Positions 21,802-32,690 of a DNA stretch of 64,000 nucleotides are shown here, in pieces; positions within the stretch are counted from its first letter, which is position 1, and the number at the start of each line of letters is the position of its first letter. Where the stretch lies: the NCBI GenBank assembly GCA_027924585.1, contig BSBM01000372.1, positions 8,229,001-8,293,000 of the forward strand. Direction: 5' to 3'. Under the pieces are notes generated by a model that worked only from the letters and a program-made list of their open reading frames with translations, was not told where the DNA came from and searched no databases. The translations under genes and the position numbers were made by a program. Source of the stretch: Larix kaempferi (Eukaryota; Streptophyta; Pinopsida; Pinales; Pinaceae).

Positions 21802-22960
21802 ATGGAAAGCGACAACACTAGAATTTGGTCCACTTTGGGAGAAAATAGGAGAAATACATATCATAATAAATTATTGATTCCAAATGGAAACCATTTCAAA
21901 TCAGTTGCTAGCTATTATTTCAAAGCAACATTCATTTTAGTCATACCTTCAATTCCAATCATGAGGTTATGGAATATAGTTTTCAATGCACAAAGAGAAT
22001 GTTATCTATGTAAATCAAGAGGCTATCTAATACTAATTATAAAAGAACAACAGTTCAGGTGTTATTTTCATTTAGTATGGAAATCAAGTCAAGGAAAGCA
22101 TACACACACACATACGGGGGGGACATAAAGTCATATAAATACCTAGGTGTGAGGAGCACTAAGTGAACAAGTTGCAATGACTGTTACATCTATTCCTAGA
22201 GATGAAGTTCCCTATTTCCTGGATGTAGAGGTGTCATCTTGTGAGAGCTACACCTACCAAAAGAAAATACACTTACAAATACTTTAAAGTTACATTTACC
22301 AAATATTTTTCAAATGCAACATTAAATATATAAACAATAAAAATACAAAAATTATGCCATACTAACCTCATCCAAGAAAATGCCTTGAATAGGATCCCCT
22401 CTCATGCCATGACAAGTATGTTTGTAAAGTGAGCATTGATGAGGGACAACTAGCCTAGAACGAAAAAAAAAACTATCCTAACTAGATGAAGGCTTAATAC
22501 TAGGTAGTCTAGCATCATTAGACAATGTCTCTCAACAAGAAGTTGCTACAAATGTATAGTGTTGGACTAGACTGTGTGTCGAGGATGATAACAATGTACT
22601 AGTAGTGTGAATCCTATCTTCGAGCCAAGGTGGTCGATGGAGCGGGAAGGTTGGGCATGCACCTAGGAGCAAGTGATCATCTCACTGGGTTACATTTAGT
22701 AGTTTATTGATCCTAAGCTGAGCCAAGAACAAACCCCCAAAATTCACCAATGTCAAAATAATTGACATGGAGACCAAGAATGAAATCAACCTATAATTTT
22801 CAGAGAAAATACAAGGGAATCTCATTGTTATTGCAGGGAGGTTCATAAAATACCATAAACCATCGATCCGTCCAATTGTTTTTCCTTGTTTGGAATGCAC
22901 ACCAATCCATGCAAAGACACCTCTTTCTTGGACCAGGTTGTTGGTTGGTTCTGGGGTCAA
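21802..22960. other. Spacer without recognisable genes
   Basis: Open stretches at 21802-22128 (+) and 22682-22960 (-) match nothing I know and have unremarkable composition. A short (CA)n plus G-run lies at 22100-22125. Confidence 0.4.
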
Positions 22961-23011
22961 TGAATAACTAAATAATGGATTCTTTGTTTATATTCTATTT
23001 TTTAACCTCTT

Positions 23012-23285
23012 CCTTAATAATTCCACTTGAGTAAAACTCTCTAATCCTATCCCTATAGTTAGATATATTAGATAATTGGCCACATGCATTCCCAAAGGAA
23101 GCAAATCTAGTGTCAAGGGAAGTGGTTGATGATAAGAGAGATGGTTCTCTTGTGTTCCTAAGTTCCCGAGTTAAGTTTGTAAACTCATCTAATCTGTGAT
23201 TTATTTTACCATATGGATCTTGTGGGGATTTGGGGTCTTAGTTTGTATTTGGATCAAGATTTTTTTCCATCTTTATGGAATAAGA
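23012..23285 (-). pseudogene. Unrecognised coding-like relic
   Basis: One minus-strand frame reads a hydrophilic, protein-like stretch of about 75 residues (DPYGKINHRLDEFTNLTREL through IREFYSSGIIKEEVKK) with a stop just upstream. It could be the N-terminal region of a decayed transposase or host protein; I cannot name it. Confidence 0.25.
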
Positions 23286-23744
23286 ATTTAAATTCAACAA
23301 TAAAAACATGTTTTTAAAAATGTAAAAAGTTCTAAAATAAAATATAAAACTGGCAAGAAAAATAAAACTTACCTACAAATGTTCCATGGCAATGGATGAT
23401 TGTATCTCACTTGCATTGTAGCTCCTTCTAGAACATGCTTGCATTTGTTGAATGCCTAAAATTGTCATCAAATTTGGGAAATAAAATATTAGTAATTAAC
23501 CATTTCTTCTTGTTTATAGGTAGATTAACACACACATGCTCCTACTATGCGAGTGCTTAGGAATGCACATGTGTTCTTAAAATGCACATGCATTCCTAAT
23601 GTTTGTGCATTGTTTCATTTTTTAATGATGTGGAATTTCAAATATATGTGGAATAAATTTTGTGGAGGTTTGGTAGCATGGAGGAGGGGGGGGAGACTAT
23701 TTGAAACGAAACGTGTGCACACATTTCTAATTTATCAACTAGCA

Positions 23745-24080
23745 CATGTTGTTTTGCAATAAAAATGGGAAGCAACGTATTGAGATCCCCCACCTTACAA
23801 TTAATCATTTTATGGAAATAATCCACTCATGTTCATTTGCCTCTTCAAGGGAGAAACCTCCTATGAGCTAAGCTCCAAATACAACATTATCCACACCTCC
23901 TTCACAAAGAGGACTGCATCATTATTTATAGATCACAAGGAAAATCTAACCATAACAAAATCCTAACTACCATAACTATATTGACATAGGTAGCTAGCTT
24001 GGGTACTTTACCTCATGCCTTCTACTTGCAATTCACATCACTCAATCACTCGAGCTAACCCATTGGGCTAGATGTAAATT
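23745..24080 (-). repeat. Probable diverged LTR fragment related to element B
   Basis: CTCTTCAAGGGAGAAACCTCC followed by GAGCTAAGCTCCAAATACAA parallels CTTCGAGGGGGCAACCTCC and GAGCAAGCTCAATACAA in the element B LTR at 24358-24400. The spacing to a minus-strand TATA-like word (TATTTATAGA) also matches. Only this fragment is recognisable, about 200-500 bp left of element B. Confidence 0.35.
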
Positions 24081-24261
24081 TGATGTTATGTAGCTCATAA
24101 TAACAAAACAAGGTGAATATATATATTCAAAGTAGTGAATTAAACATTTTTTTTAATGTACCAATCAGGTATGATGATACACCAACTAAATATCCTACAA
24201 AACTTAAGGAAAAATAATGAAGACTAGTGGCTCGACTGGCTGTAAGAAAAGTAATTTCAAA

Positions 24262-24266
24262 GAAAT
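24262..24266. repeat. Left target-site duplication of element B (GAAAT)
   Basis: GAAAT precedes the left LTR and is repeated at 30505-30509 directly after the right LTR; 5 bp is the gypsy size. Confidence 0.95.
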
Positions 24267-24641
24267 TGTGAGGCACCTGCAACAATTAATTAACAAGAAT
24301 GCGCGAAATAACAGAAATGACAGAACTCGGAATCACTTTTGTATTGATCACAGGCCACTTCGAGGGGGCAACCTCCTTTGAGCAAGCTCAATACAAATAA
24401 CTTCACGGTGCCTTCATAGGTCTCAACACCCACTTATATACTAATTCTAGGCGCCAATACTATGGGTCGAAACCATGGGCCGTTACAAACTATGGATTAA
24501 CAATACTACGGGCGACTTACAAAGCATATGCGCCAACAACAATAACACAAACTATTGATTAACAAATACTACGGGACGACTTACAAAGCATATGCGTCCA
24601 ATAACAACATACTAACAAAGTAAAGACATGGGTTCCTAACA
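24267..24641 (-). repeat. Element B 3' LTR
   Basis: 375 bp, read on the minus strand as TGTTAGGAACCC...GGTGCCTCACA. It carries TATATAAG on the minus strand at 24433-24440. An internal imperfect duplication of the GATTAACAA.TACTACGGG.CGACTTACAAAGCATATGCG segment spans about 24490-24600. Confidence 0.97.
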
Positions 24642-24655
24642 TCCCCTCCCCCTTG
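24642..24655 (-). other. Element B polypurine tract
   Basis: Minus-strand AAGGGGGAGGGGAT directly abuts the 3' LTR; it primes plus-strand DNA synthesis. It lies 17 bp beyond the gag-pol stop codon. Confidence 0.9.
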
Positions 24656-24671
24656 AAAAAAAGCTTTGTCC

Positions 24672-27600
24672 TCAAAGCTTTAGATGTGGAAATTGTTGTT
24701 GAATCTGAAGGAGTGGTTCCCATGTAGCATCCTCTGGTTGCATGCCGTGCCACTGAATTAAGACCTCTGTGATAGAGCGAGAGCGAAGCTGACGCGTGCG
24801 CCGATTGAGGATGGCCTCTGGCTCCAAAAGGATGGATCCTTCATTATCCAGTTCGGGTAAAATCGTTTGGCCGCTGATGTTGGTGCCAAGAACTTTCTTC
24901 AGACAAGAGACATGAAAGACTGGATGAATGCGGGAAGAAGGAGGAAGTTCCAATTTATAAGCGACGGACCCAATCTTCTGAAGAATCCGATATGGCCCAT
25001 AGAACTTTGGAGCGAGCTTATGACGTCCTTTGAGTTTCAAAGAGGATTGCTTGTACGGCTGGAGACGAAGAAAAACCATATCGCCGACTTGAAAGGTGCG
25101 CTCTGAACGGTGCTGATCAGCTTGTTGCTTCATGCGATTCCTTGCCATGTGAAGATTGTCCCGCAAAATGCGAAGAATCTGATCTCGGTTGCGAAGGACC
25201 CTGTCAACTTCCTGAACTGGTGAACTGGTGGGGGTGTATGGAAGAAGAGCTGGAGGTTCCTGACCATAGACTGCTTCATATGGGGTCATTTTGGAGGCAG
25301 TGTGGTAAGAGGTATTGTACCACCATTCAGCGAGAGGAAGCCACTTTGCCCACTGATGTTGTTGTTCCGAGGTGAAGCAACGAAGATAAGTTTCCAAGCA
25401 TTTATTAACAATTTCAGTCTGACCATCTGTTTGTGGGTGATACCCTGAACTCATCTTCAGTTTGGTGCCAGTGTGACGAAATAGTTCTGTCCAAAAATGA
25501 CTAGTGAAAGTCGCATCACGATCCGAGACAATGGAAGAAGGGATGCCGTGAAGACGAAAGATCTGGTCCATAAAAATTTGAGCGACGGAGGAGGCTGTAT
25601 AGGGATGGCAGAGAGCACAAAAATGACTATATTTGGAGAGACGATCAACCACAACGAGAATCACTGTCTTTCCGCCAGATTTAGGGAGCCCTTCGATGAA
25701 ATCCATAGAAATATCTGTCCAAATCCGTGTAGGTATGGGCAAGGGTTCAAGCAATCCTGGAAGGAGTGTTGTTTCACCCTTATTGCGCTGGCAGGTATCA
25801 CATTCGGCCACCATCTGTTGAATTGTCCTTTTCATGCCTTGCCAAAAGAAGTTACGCCGTGCTCGTTCATAAGTTTTGAGGAACCCAGAGTGCCCGGCTG
25901 ATGGAGAAGCATGGAGTTCATAGAAGACAGCCTGTTGAAGATCTGTGCTCTGGGGAAGCACCAGACGACCCTTGTATCGCAGAGAAGCACCATCCCAAGA
26001 GTAATGTGGGACCGCAGAAGGATTGTTGGTCAAGCGCTGGATGATCTGAGATAAGGAAGAGTCATTGACATAACCCTGTTGAACAGATTGCAACCAATTT
26101 GGAACAGGCATAGAAATAGCTGAAAGAGAACCTTGGGCATCAAATGTACGAGAAAGAGCATCTGCCACAATATTGTCTTTACCCTTCTTGTAAGTGATCT
26201 CATAGTCATAACCCATGAGTTTGCTAACCCATTTCTGTTGTGCTGGGGAGGAGACACGCTGGTCCAAGAAATATTTCAAACTCTGGTGATCAGTCTTGAT
26301 GCAGAAATGATTCCCTAATAGGTATGGCCGCCACTTCTGTACTGCATGCAAAATAGACATCATTTCCTTCTCATAGGTAGAGGCAGCTAAATTCTTACCG
26401 GAAAGGGCTTTGCTGGTGAATGCAATGGGGTGTTCATCTTGAAGGAGAACAGCACCAAGTCCATTGCCGCAAGCATCACTCTCAATCGTGAAGGGCTTGG
26501 AAAAATCGGGCATAGCTAGCACAGGTGTAGTACACATAGCTTGTTTTAGTTTGTCAAATGCACACTGAGCAGCAGGTGTCCATGTAAAAGCATCTTTTTT
26601 CAATAGGGCAGTTAATGGAGCAGCAATCTTCCCATAATCCTTGACAAACTTGCGGTAGTAGCCAGTCAACCCCAGAAAACCACGAAGGCTCTTGAGTGTC
26701 TGAGGATGTGGCCAATTGTTCATGGCATCGATTTTGGCAGGATCCACGCGAACCCCTTGTGCTGAGATAATGTGCCCGAGATACTCAACTTCCTTTTGTC
26801 CAAAAACACATTTAGACTGCTTGGCATGGAGATGATGGTCAGAGAAAAGTTGCATGACAAGATCCAGATGTTGGAGATGTTCATCCCATGTTTTACTGTA
26901 GATGAGGATATCATCAAAGAATACCAGAATGAATTTCCGCAAGTAGGGTCGAAATATTTTATTCATTAAGGCCTGGAATGTGGAAGGAGCATTAGTGAGG
27001 CCAAAGGGCATGACCAAAAACTCATAATGGCCATCATGTGTGCGGAAAGCTGTTTTAGGAATATCCTCCTCATGAACCCGAATTTGATGATACCCAGAAC
27101 GAAGATCCAACTTGGAGAAAAAGTGAGCCCCATGAAGCTCATCAAGAAGCTCATCAACAACAGGAATTGGAAACTTATCCTTGATGGTGAGGTGATTAAG
27201 TGCTCGGAAGTCAATGCAGAGGCGCCATGACCCATCTTTTTTGCGGACAAGAATAACTGGAGAAGAAAAGGAACTAGTGCTTGGGCGAATAATACCTTGC
27301 TTCAATAAGTCCCGCACGAGCATTTCAATCTCTGTTTTTTGGTGAAATGGGTAGCGATAGGGCCTGATGTTGGGAGGAACGCTGCCAGGAAGGAGCTGAA
27401 TACGATGGTCTTCTGGCCTGGAAGGTGGTAATCCCACTGGTTCAGCAAAGACACCTGTATATCGATTCAGAATTTGTTGTAGATCCAAGGGAATAGTGGA
27501 GACCGCGGATGGTTGCATCTGGATGGAACTGATCTGAGCGATGACACCATGTGAACTCTTCTTGAGGAGTTTCTCCATGCGATGTGAACTGATGATGCTG

Positions 27601-28991
27601 AGAGAACCTGGTTGTAATCCTGTCAATGTGTGTTTGTGTCCATTGAGGGAAAACTGCATCCAAAGTTCGGCAAAATCCCATAAGATAGGGCCGAGTGTGC
27701 GTAGCCATTGAGCGCCCAAAACCACATCACATCCGCCTAAGGGCAAGGCAAACATGTCAGAGCGCAGGATATAATCTCCCATGGAGATACGCACATTTCG
27801 ACACTTCCCTTTGCAAGGTAAGGTGCCCCCATTGGCAATCATGACTTCAAAGTTGGAGCACGGATGGATAAAACAATCAGCTTGTTTGGCGATTCGAGGG
27901 TCGATGAAATTATGAGTGCTACCCGAATCAATGAGGATTGTAAGAGGAAGCTTCTTGAAGTAACCCCTGACCCGCATTGTTTGGGGGGTGGTGATTCCAG
28001 CTAAAGCATGGAGAGATATCTCTGGCTGGTCATCTTGAGATGGAAGGTCAATAGTCGGTTCCTGAATGTCGACCGGAGCATCCAGTGTTTCTGGATCTTC
28101 GTCACCCATTTCAGAGGCAGGCGGAGACTCCACATCCAGGAGATAGAGCTTTTGCTGAACACATCGGTGTCCCCGAGTGAATTTCTCATCACAATTATAG
28201 CAAAGCCCCTTTTCTCTGCGTGCTTGCATCTCTGCTTCAGATAAACGCTTGATAGGAGTCGGTCGAGGAGCTTGCGGTATAGGTGGTCGCTGAGAACCCA
28301 TATTTCTGAAGGGAACAAAAGTGGGCTTGGAGCGTTGCTGGGCTGCAATCTTGTCTTCTGCCAACTTAGCCAACCCGAGTGCTTCCATCATTGTGTTGGG
28401 ACAGAACATTTTGACCTCAGAGCGAATGGCATCCTTTAGACCACTGATAAAACAACTCCGGTAAAATTCATCAGTCAATCCTTCGGTGTGGTTGGCTAGA
28501 TTCTCAAATTCGGTTTGATACTCTCTCACCGTGCCAGTTTGGCGAAGTTTAGTGAGGGCTCCTGTGAAGTCATCAAAAGCACTAGGACCAAATCGTTGCA
28601 AAAGGAGCTGACAAAAGTCTGGCCAGTTGGGCTCTGGATGAGCCTTGATGTACCAACGGTACCATTGAAGAGCTTCCTGTTCCAAATGAAAGGATGCCAA
28701 TTGAACTTTGTTGACATCAAAAGTATTATGCAGACTGAAATACTGTTCTGCACGATATATCCATCCAGTTGGATCAGTACCATTGAAGCGAGGAAAATCA
28801 AGCTTCGGACCACGGAAATTGCTGGAAGAAGAGAACCCATTGTCTACTGAAGACTCGGACTGCCGTTTGTTGTTCATAGCTAAATGTTCAAGATGGAGAC
28901 CAAGAAATTTTTCATCCAGATCTTGGAGTTTGGCTTGGATGGCTGCAAGGGCTTCCTCCATGGTTTTTGCTCCTGCACGGGTGACAACCAT
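24672..28991 (-). CDS. Element B gag-pol polyprotein, 1439 aa, intact
   Basis: A single frame from ATG at 28991 to TGA at 24672. Domains by residue: coiled N-terminus 10-45; capsid about 65-215; zinc knuckle C264, C267, H275, C277; protease with DSG at 355-357; RT about 540-700 with FFDD at 691-694 (the first position is Phe instead of the usual Tyr); RNase H about 820-950 with D839 in SDACGNG. Integrase has a zinc domain (H1027, H1034, C1064, C1067) and catalytic D1097, D1157 and E1193, the last two spaced DD35E. A chromodomain lies at about 1385-1430 (LIQWHG.....ATWEP). The chromodomain and single frame place it among plant chromoviruses; the exact clade is uncertain. No stop or frameshift is seen. 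Start choice: first ATG after the poly(A) leader tract, opening MVVTRAGAKTMEEAL. Confidence 0.95.
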   Translation of the reverse strand: MVVTRAGAKTMEEALAAIQAKLQDLDEKFLGLHLEHLAMNNKRQSESSVDNGFSSSSNFRGPKLDFPRFNGTDPTGWIYRAEQYFSLHNTFDVNKVQLASFHLEQEALQWYRWYIKAHPEPNWPDFCQLLLQRFGPSAFDDFTGALTKLRQTGTVREYQTEFENLANHTEGLTDEFYRSCFISGLKDAIRSEVKMFCPNTMMEALGLAKLAEDKIAAQQRSKPTFVPFRNMGSQRPPIPQAPRPTPIKRLSEAEMQARREKGLCYNCDEKFTRGHRCVQQKLYLLDVESPPASEMGDEDPETLDAPVDIQEPTIDLPSQDDQPEISLHALAGITTPQTMRVRGYFKKLPLTILIDSGSTHNFIDPRIAKQADCFIHPCSNFEVMIANGGTLPCKGKCRNVRISMGDYILRSDMFALPLGGCDVVLGAQWLRTLGPILWDFAELWMQFSLNGHKHTLTGLQPGSLSIISSHRMEKLLKKSSHGVIAQISSIQMQPSAVSTIPLDLQQILNRYTGVFAEPVGLPPSRPEDHRIQLLPGSVPPNIRPYRYPFHQKTEIEMLVRDLLKQGIIRPSTSSFSSPVILVRKKDGSWRLCIDFRALNHLTIKDKFPIPVVDELLDELHGAHFFSKLDLRSGYHQIRVHEEDIPKTAFRTHDGHYEFLVMPFGLTNAPSTFQALMNKIFRPYLRKFILVFFDDILIYSKTWDEHLQHLDLVMQLFSDHHLHAKQSKCVFGQKEVEYLGHIISAQGVRVDPAKIDAMNNWPHPQTLKSLRGFLGLTGYYRKFVKDYGKIAAPLTALLKKDAFTWTPAAQCAFDKLKQAMCTTPVLAMPDFSKPFTIESDACGNGLGAVLLQDEHPIAFTSKALSGKNLAASTYEKEMMSILHAVQKWRPYLLGNHFCIKTDHQSLKYFLDQRVSSPAQQKWVSKLMGYDYEITYKKGKDNIVADALSRTFDAQGSLSAISMPVPNWLQSVQQGYVNDSSLSQIIQRLTNNPSAVPHYSWDGASLRYKGRLVLPQSTDLQQAVFYELHASPSAGHSGFLKTYERARRNFFWQGMKRTIQQMVAECDTCQRNKGETTLLPGLLEPLPIPTRIWTDISMDFIEGLPKSGGKTVILVVVDRLSKYSHFCALCHPYTASSVAQIFMDQIFRLHGIPSSIVSDRDATFTSHFWTELFRHTGTKLKMSSGYHPQTDGQTEIVNKCLETYLRCFTSEQQHQWAKWLPLAEWWYNTSYHTASKMTPYEAVYGQEPPALLPYTPTSSPVQEVDRVLRNRDQILRILRDNLHMARNRMKQQADQHRSERTFQVGDMVFLRLQPYKQSSLKLKGRHKLAPKFYGPYRILQKIGSVAYKLELPPSSRIHPVFHVSCLKKVLGTNISGQTILPELDNEGSILLEPEAILNRRTRQLRSRSITEVLIQWHGMQPEDATWEPLLQIQQQFPHLKL

Positions 28992-28995
28992 AACC

Positions 28996-29065
<70 letters not shown>

Positions 29066-29543
29066 TTTTTTTTCTGGGTAGGAAAACAAAAACAGGAACT
29101 ACTTCAGTAAAGGAAAATTTGGATTTGAGAAAAAATCAGAAGGGTAATTGGGGTTTGACTCGTTTTTTGGACACAGTTGGATAGATAGGGAAACAAAAAT
29201 GAGGATTTTAGCAGCGGGGTGAAAGGATGGAAAAATTTGGCAGAGGGGAACAAAGAAGCAGAATTCAGAAAGGAACTCTGTGGTAAAAATTGAAGGTGAT
29301 TGGGTGAAATCTGAGGAAGTTATGGCAAACCCTAAAAATAGACAAATGTGGGATTTCGGGCTGTAGGAAAGGGAATTGAGGATAGGGTCCTCAGGGATGA
29401 AATATGCGGAATGGAATGACAAGGGTTCCCTGAAATTTTCAAGGAAAACAGAGGTAAAACAAGGGAGATATGGAGAAAAAACGGAATTTTATACTTTTTT
29501 TTTTTTCTTTTTTTTTTTTTCAGACGAGCGGCTAGGGCTCGGT

Positions 29544-29579
<36 letters not shown>

Positions 29580-30116
29580 GACTGGAGCGGCTACGGCTCT
29601 GCTTGCAGAATGGGATCTCTGGTTCGAAGGATTCTGGAACAACGCCGAACGGCTGGACCTGGAACGGTTTGCAAAATGAATCTGAAACGGCGCAGCAGTG
29701 ATCGACAATAGTTCAGTTGAAAGTAGATATGGACCCCAGGTATGTGCGGCTTCCTAACAGTTCAGGGTTTTCACTCGGCCACCAATGCTGTCTGACGGCT
29801 TGCGTATTGGGGTAGTACCCCTCACTCCACGGCTCAGGTAAAACTGATAACCGCTTTGCCACAAACGACAGCTCTTGGTTTACCTCACGGGTGGGAACTA
29901 GTCAATCAGGTAGGGGTCGTTGCCCTTTTCGCCGGCAGGTCCTCTCAATGGGCCAGCTACTTCGGGGTTCCTGTGGTACTCCTCACAATGAGTTTTAGGG
30001 CTTATGCCCAAGTACTTCCCACAGTTAAGCGGATAGGGATTATTCCCAAATCCGAACCTGCAACAGATGTGAAAAAAAATTTGGCAGAAATTTCACCCAG
30101 CGAGCCCAAGAAAGTG
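28992..30116 (-). other. Element B 5' untranslated leader
   Basis: 1.1 kb between PBS and gag ATG, without a convincing coding frame. It contains the three A tracts described separately. Untranslated leaders of this length occur in other plant gypsy elements and usually carry packaging and translation signals, none of which I can identify by eye. Confidence 0.7.
29001..29073 (-). repeat. 64-nt A tract in the element B leader, next to the gag ATG
   Basis: On the + strand T64 (29001-29064), G, T8. On the coding strand this is A8-C-A64, ending 9 nt before the gag-pol ATG. Two further tracts lie upstream in the same leader: T12-C-T13 (29495-29520) and T32 (29545-29576), separated by a duplicated GAGCGGCTA.GGCTC word. 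Confidence 0.95.
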
Positions 30117-30128
30117 CTCTGATACCAG
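30117..30128 (-). other. Element B primer binding site (initiator Met tRNA type)
   Basis: Minus-strand TGGTATCAGAGC lies one base inside the 5' LTR and is complementary to the 3' end of plant initiator Met tRNA, the usual primer of plant gypsy and copia elements. Confidence 0.93.
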
Positions 30129-30129
30129 A

Positions 30130-30504
30130 TGTGAGGCACCTGCAACAATTAATTAACAAGAATGCGCGAAATAACAGAAATGACAGAACTCGGAATCACT
30201 TTTGTATTGATCACAGGCCACTTCGAGGGGGCAACCTCCTTTGAGCAAGCTCAATACAAATAACTTCACGGTGCCTTCATAGGTCTCAACACCCACTTAT
30301 ATACTAATTCTAGGCGCCAATACTATGGGTCGAAACCATGGGCCGTTACAAACTATGGATTAACAATACTACGGGCGACTTACAAAGCATATGCGCCAAC
30401 AACAATAACACAAACTATTGATTAACAAATACTACGGGACGACTTACAAAGCATATGCGTCCAATAACAACATACTAACAAAGTAAAGACATGGGTTCCT
30501 AACA
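30130..30504 (-). repeat. Element B 5' LTR
   Basis: 375 bp, reads identical to the 3' LTR. It supplies the promoter: TATATAAG on the minus strand at 30296-30303. Transcription would run leftwards through the leader and gag-pol. Confidence 0.97.
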
Positions 30505-30509
30505 GAAAT

Positions 30510-31266
30510 GTGAAAGGATTTTGACTTAGGAAGTCTCAATAAAATTAAATTACATTTAAATATTATCTGAGAATCGCTCTAGAAAGTTTGGAGTGATTAT
30601 GAGAAAGTTTCAAAAAGAGACAAGCAAAATTGACACCCGGGATTGCACAGCTAGTTGAAATTCAGGAATTTCCAAACAGTAGGAGAAGGTCACGAATTTT
30701 TGGTTTCAGACTTGTAATGATTTTAATGGCATATTAATTAAAATCAGAAAATTAAATAATTCCATCGGGGATTATATATTTTCATTTATTATACACTGAA
30801 AACTAGCTCTTTTTCATAGCAATCTAGACTAGATGCAAGAGATGGACATGAAAGGTATACTTTTTATTTATTCAGCATGTAAAATAGAATTTAGAGGTTC
30901 ATTATTACATAATTAAAATACATCACTAGCTTAAATACTTCTCACATAACTCTTAGGAAATAAATACACAAGAAATAAGAATCTCCATCAAAGAAAGACT
31001 AGAAATCATCATAATTCTGGATGGGAGGCTCTCTAATCTCTGTAACAAGATTGAATTCGACTGGACCAGACTTCAGTACTTGCAATAAAATCCATTATGA
31101 ATACAATATGTCATCATCCTCTCATAAAAAGCAGGGGCACATCTCCCAAGTCACAAAGGCACAATTGCACTCAATTCAATTCTCAAATTGTCAAAAGATG
31201 GGCTAGTGGTGCGCTCTCCTTATTTTAGAGAATTAAGGTGACTTTTGGAGCAAGTAATATAGAATA
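30510..31266. other. AT-rich spacer
   Basis: Continues the sequence interrupted by element B at 24266. No supported gene. Confidence 0.5.
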
Positions 31267-31284
31267 ATGAGCCCTCATGGAGTG

Positions 31285-31680
31285 GATAAGATTGTCTTTT
31301 TGCTTTATCTTTTTCCTTTTCTTTCTGCTTTGCTTTGCTTTCTGTTTTTTCCTTTGCTTTATGCTTTTGCTTTTAGTTTTGCTTTTGTTTTTCCTTTTTA
31401 TTCTCCTTTTGCTTTATCCTGCTTTTTATTTTCTATCATGCTTTTTCCTGCTTTTCTACCTTATCCTGATTTTCTGCATTGTCCTACTTTTTCCCTTCTT
31501 TTTTGCCTTATCCTGGTTTTCTGCTTTGTTCTGCTTTTTCCCTACTTTTCTGCCTTATCCTGCTTTTCTGCTTTATCCTCCTTTCTACTTTATCTGCTTT
31601 CTGCTTTATTCTACTTTTCCTAAGTTTAGATGTTTTTCTTCCTTGTTCTATCTTTTCCTTCTTTATCCTGGTTTTCCTAG
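31285..31680. repeat. Pyrimidine-rich degenerate tandem repeat
   Basis: About 400 bp almost devoid of purine runs on the + strand, built from CTTTATCCTGCTTTTCTGC-like units. It stays open in all three forward frames only because of its composition. Confidence 0.85.
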
Positions 31681-31741
31681 CTTGGTTGCTTTCATTGTTT
31701 CTTCTCTTGCAAGTTACCTCTTGGTCAACCTTATCCTCTAA

Positions 31742-32690
31742 TGTGCCCTTGTGGAGCATTATCCATTTATTCTATTGAATGAAAATATCTATTAATGAAA
31801 AATAATCCTCATCAAGTGCATTTCAAACTTTAGGAAAAATAAAATCAACAACTTCTAATTAATTAATGCCTACAATCTCAAAATTAACCCCAAGTAAATG
31901 AGATTGTATCCTCAACCCAAGGGATTGATTGGGTTAGGAACTCAATCCAATGATCATCGATGAGGGGACATGACATTTTTTTACTCTTTCATTTTGAAAA
32001 AATTCAATCTCATTAAAGTTCTAAATTTTAGATCCACTATGTTTTGGAGCCAAGTGTGAATCATAAGTTAATTCCATGGAATAAATACCCCATTAGTGAC
32101 TCCTTAACAACATGATTTAGACTTCAACACTCTAAAATGACTACAATGTTCATACACATTTTTCCTCACAACCACTTAAGTTATAGAAACGCTAAGCACT
32201 TCCCCTCATTCAAAATATTACACTCATGATAAAACAAATTCTTCAAGGTTGAATGCGATATCAACATATCACTAAAAAGAATAGAATCCAAATGAGAAAG
32301 ATAATAATCATTCCTCCAATGATCCATCCCAAGAATCAATAGACACCATTGACTAGTCCCTATTCCTTTTTAGCTCATTGGTCGGATCTTGATCGCATCA
32401 ACTCAATCGACTCTATGGATCATGAGATCCATCGAATCAGTAGACCCTATGGATCTCAATTGATCCATTGACTAATTCATCGACTGAGTCAACCCATGCA
32501 ACCTTATGCAAGATTCGTTCAGCATACATGCCTTGTGGAATTTGATGACTCCAACACATGTAAGATGACATTCTGAATAGTCAGAAGGCATCGGGAAGAT
32601 GCCATTAATTTGAAAACAATGTACTTCATATTCTTCTAGCCGACAAATGTGAAGGAGATGGTTAGTCCTCTCAATCAAAGTGTAACTGCT
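31742..32690. other. Spacer without recognisable genes
   Basis: No supported coding. A cluster of ATTGATCCATTGACT/ATCGACT-like words sits at 32385-32500. Confidence 0.4.

Larger units (their letters stand above)
24267..30504 (-). mobile_element. Element B: complete Ty3/gypsy chromovirus
   Basis: 6238 bp, minus strand. It has 375-bp LTRs at both ends that read as identical, TG...CA termini, a 5-bp target duplication, an initiator-Met PBS, a polypurine tract and one uninterrupted gag-pol frame. Identical LTRs mean a very recent insertion. Every part needed for retrotransposition is present, so it is a candidate active element. The empty site would read ...TTTCAAAGAAAT then GTGAAAGGATTTT. Confidence 0.97.

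Noticed and set aside
22100-22150. KYLGV-like peptide suggesting a LINE RT relic
   Set aside because: Five residues only, with no other RT motif within 1 kb in any frame.
24867-28850. Several + strand open frames across element B
   Set aside because: Antisense shadows of the intact gag-pol frame.
28708-29184. + strand open frame with a long poly-Phe run and the opposing poly-Lys frame
   Set aside because: Translation of the T64/A64 tract across the antisense of gag; an artefact of the homopolymer.
31267-31778. Three overlapping + strand open frames rich in Phe/Leu/Ser
   Set aside because: Produced by the pyrimidine-rich repeat; all forward frames are open and nothing resembles a membrane protein family.
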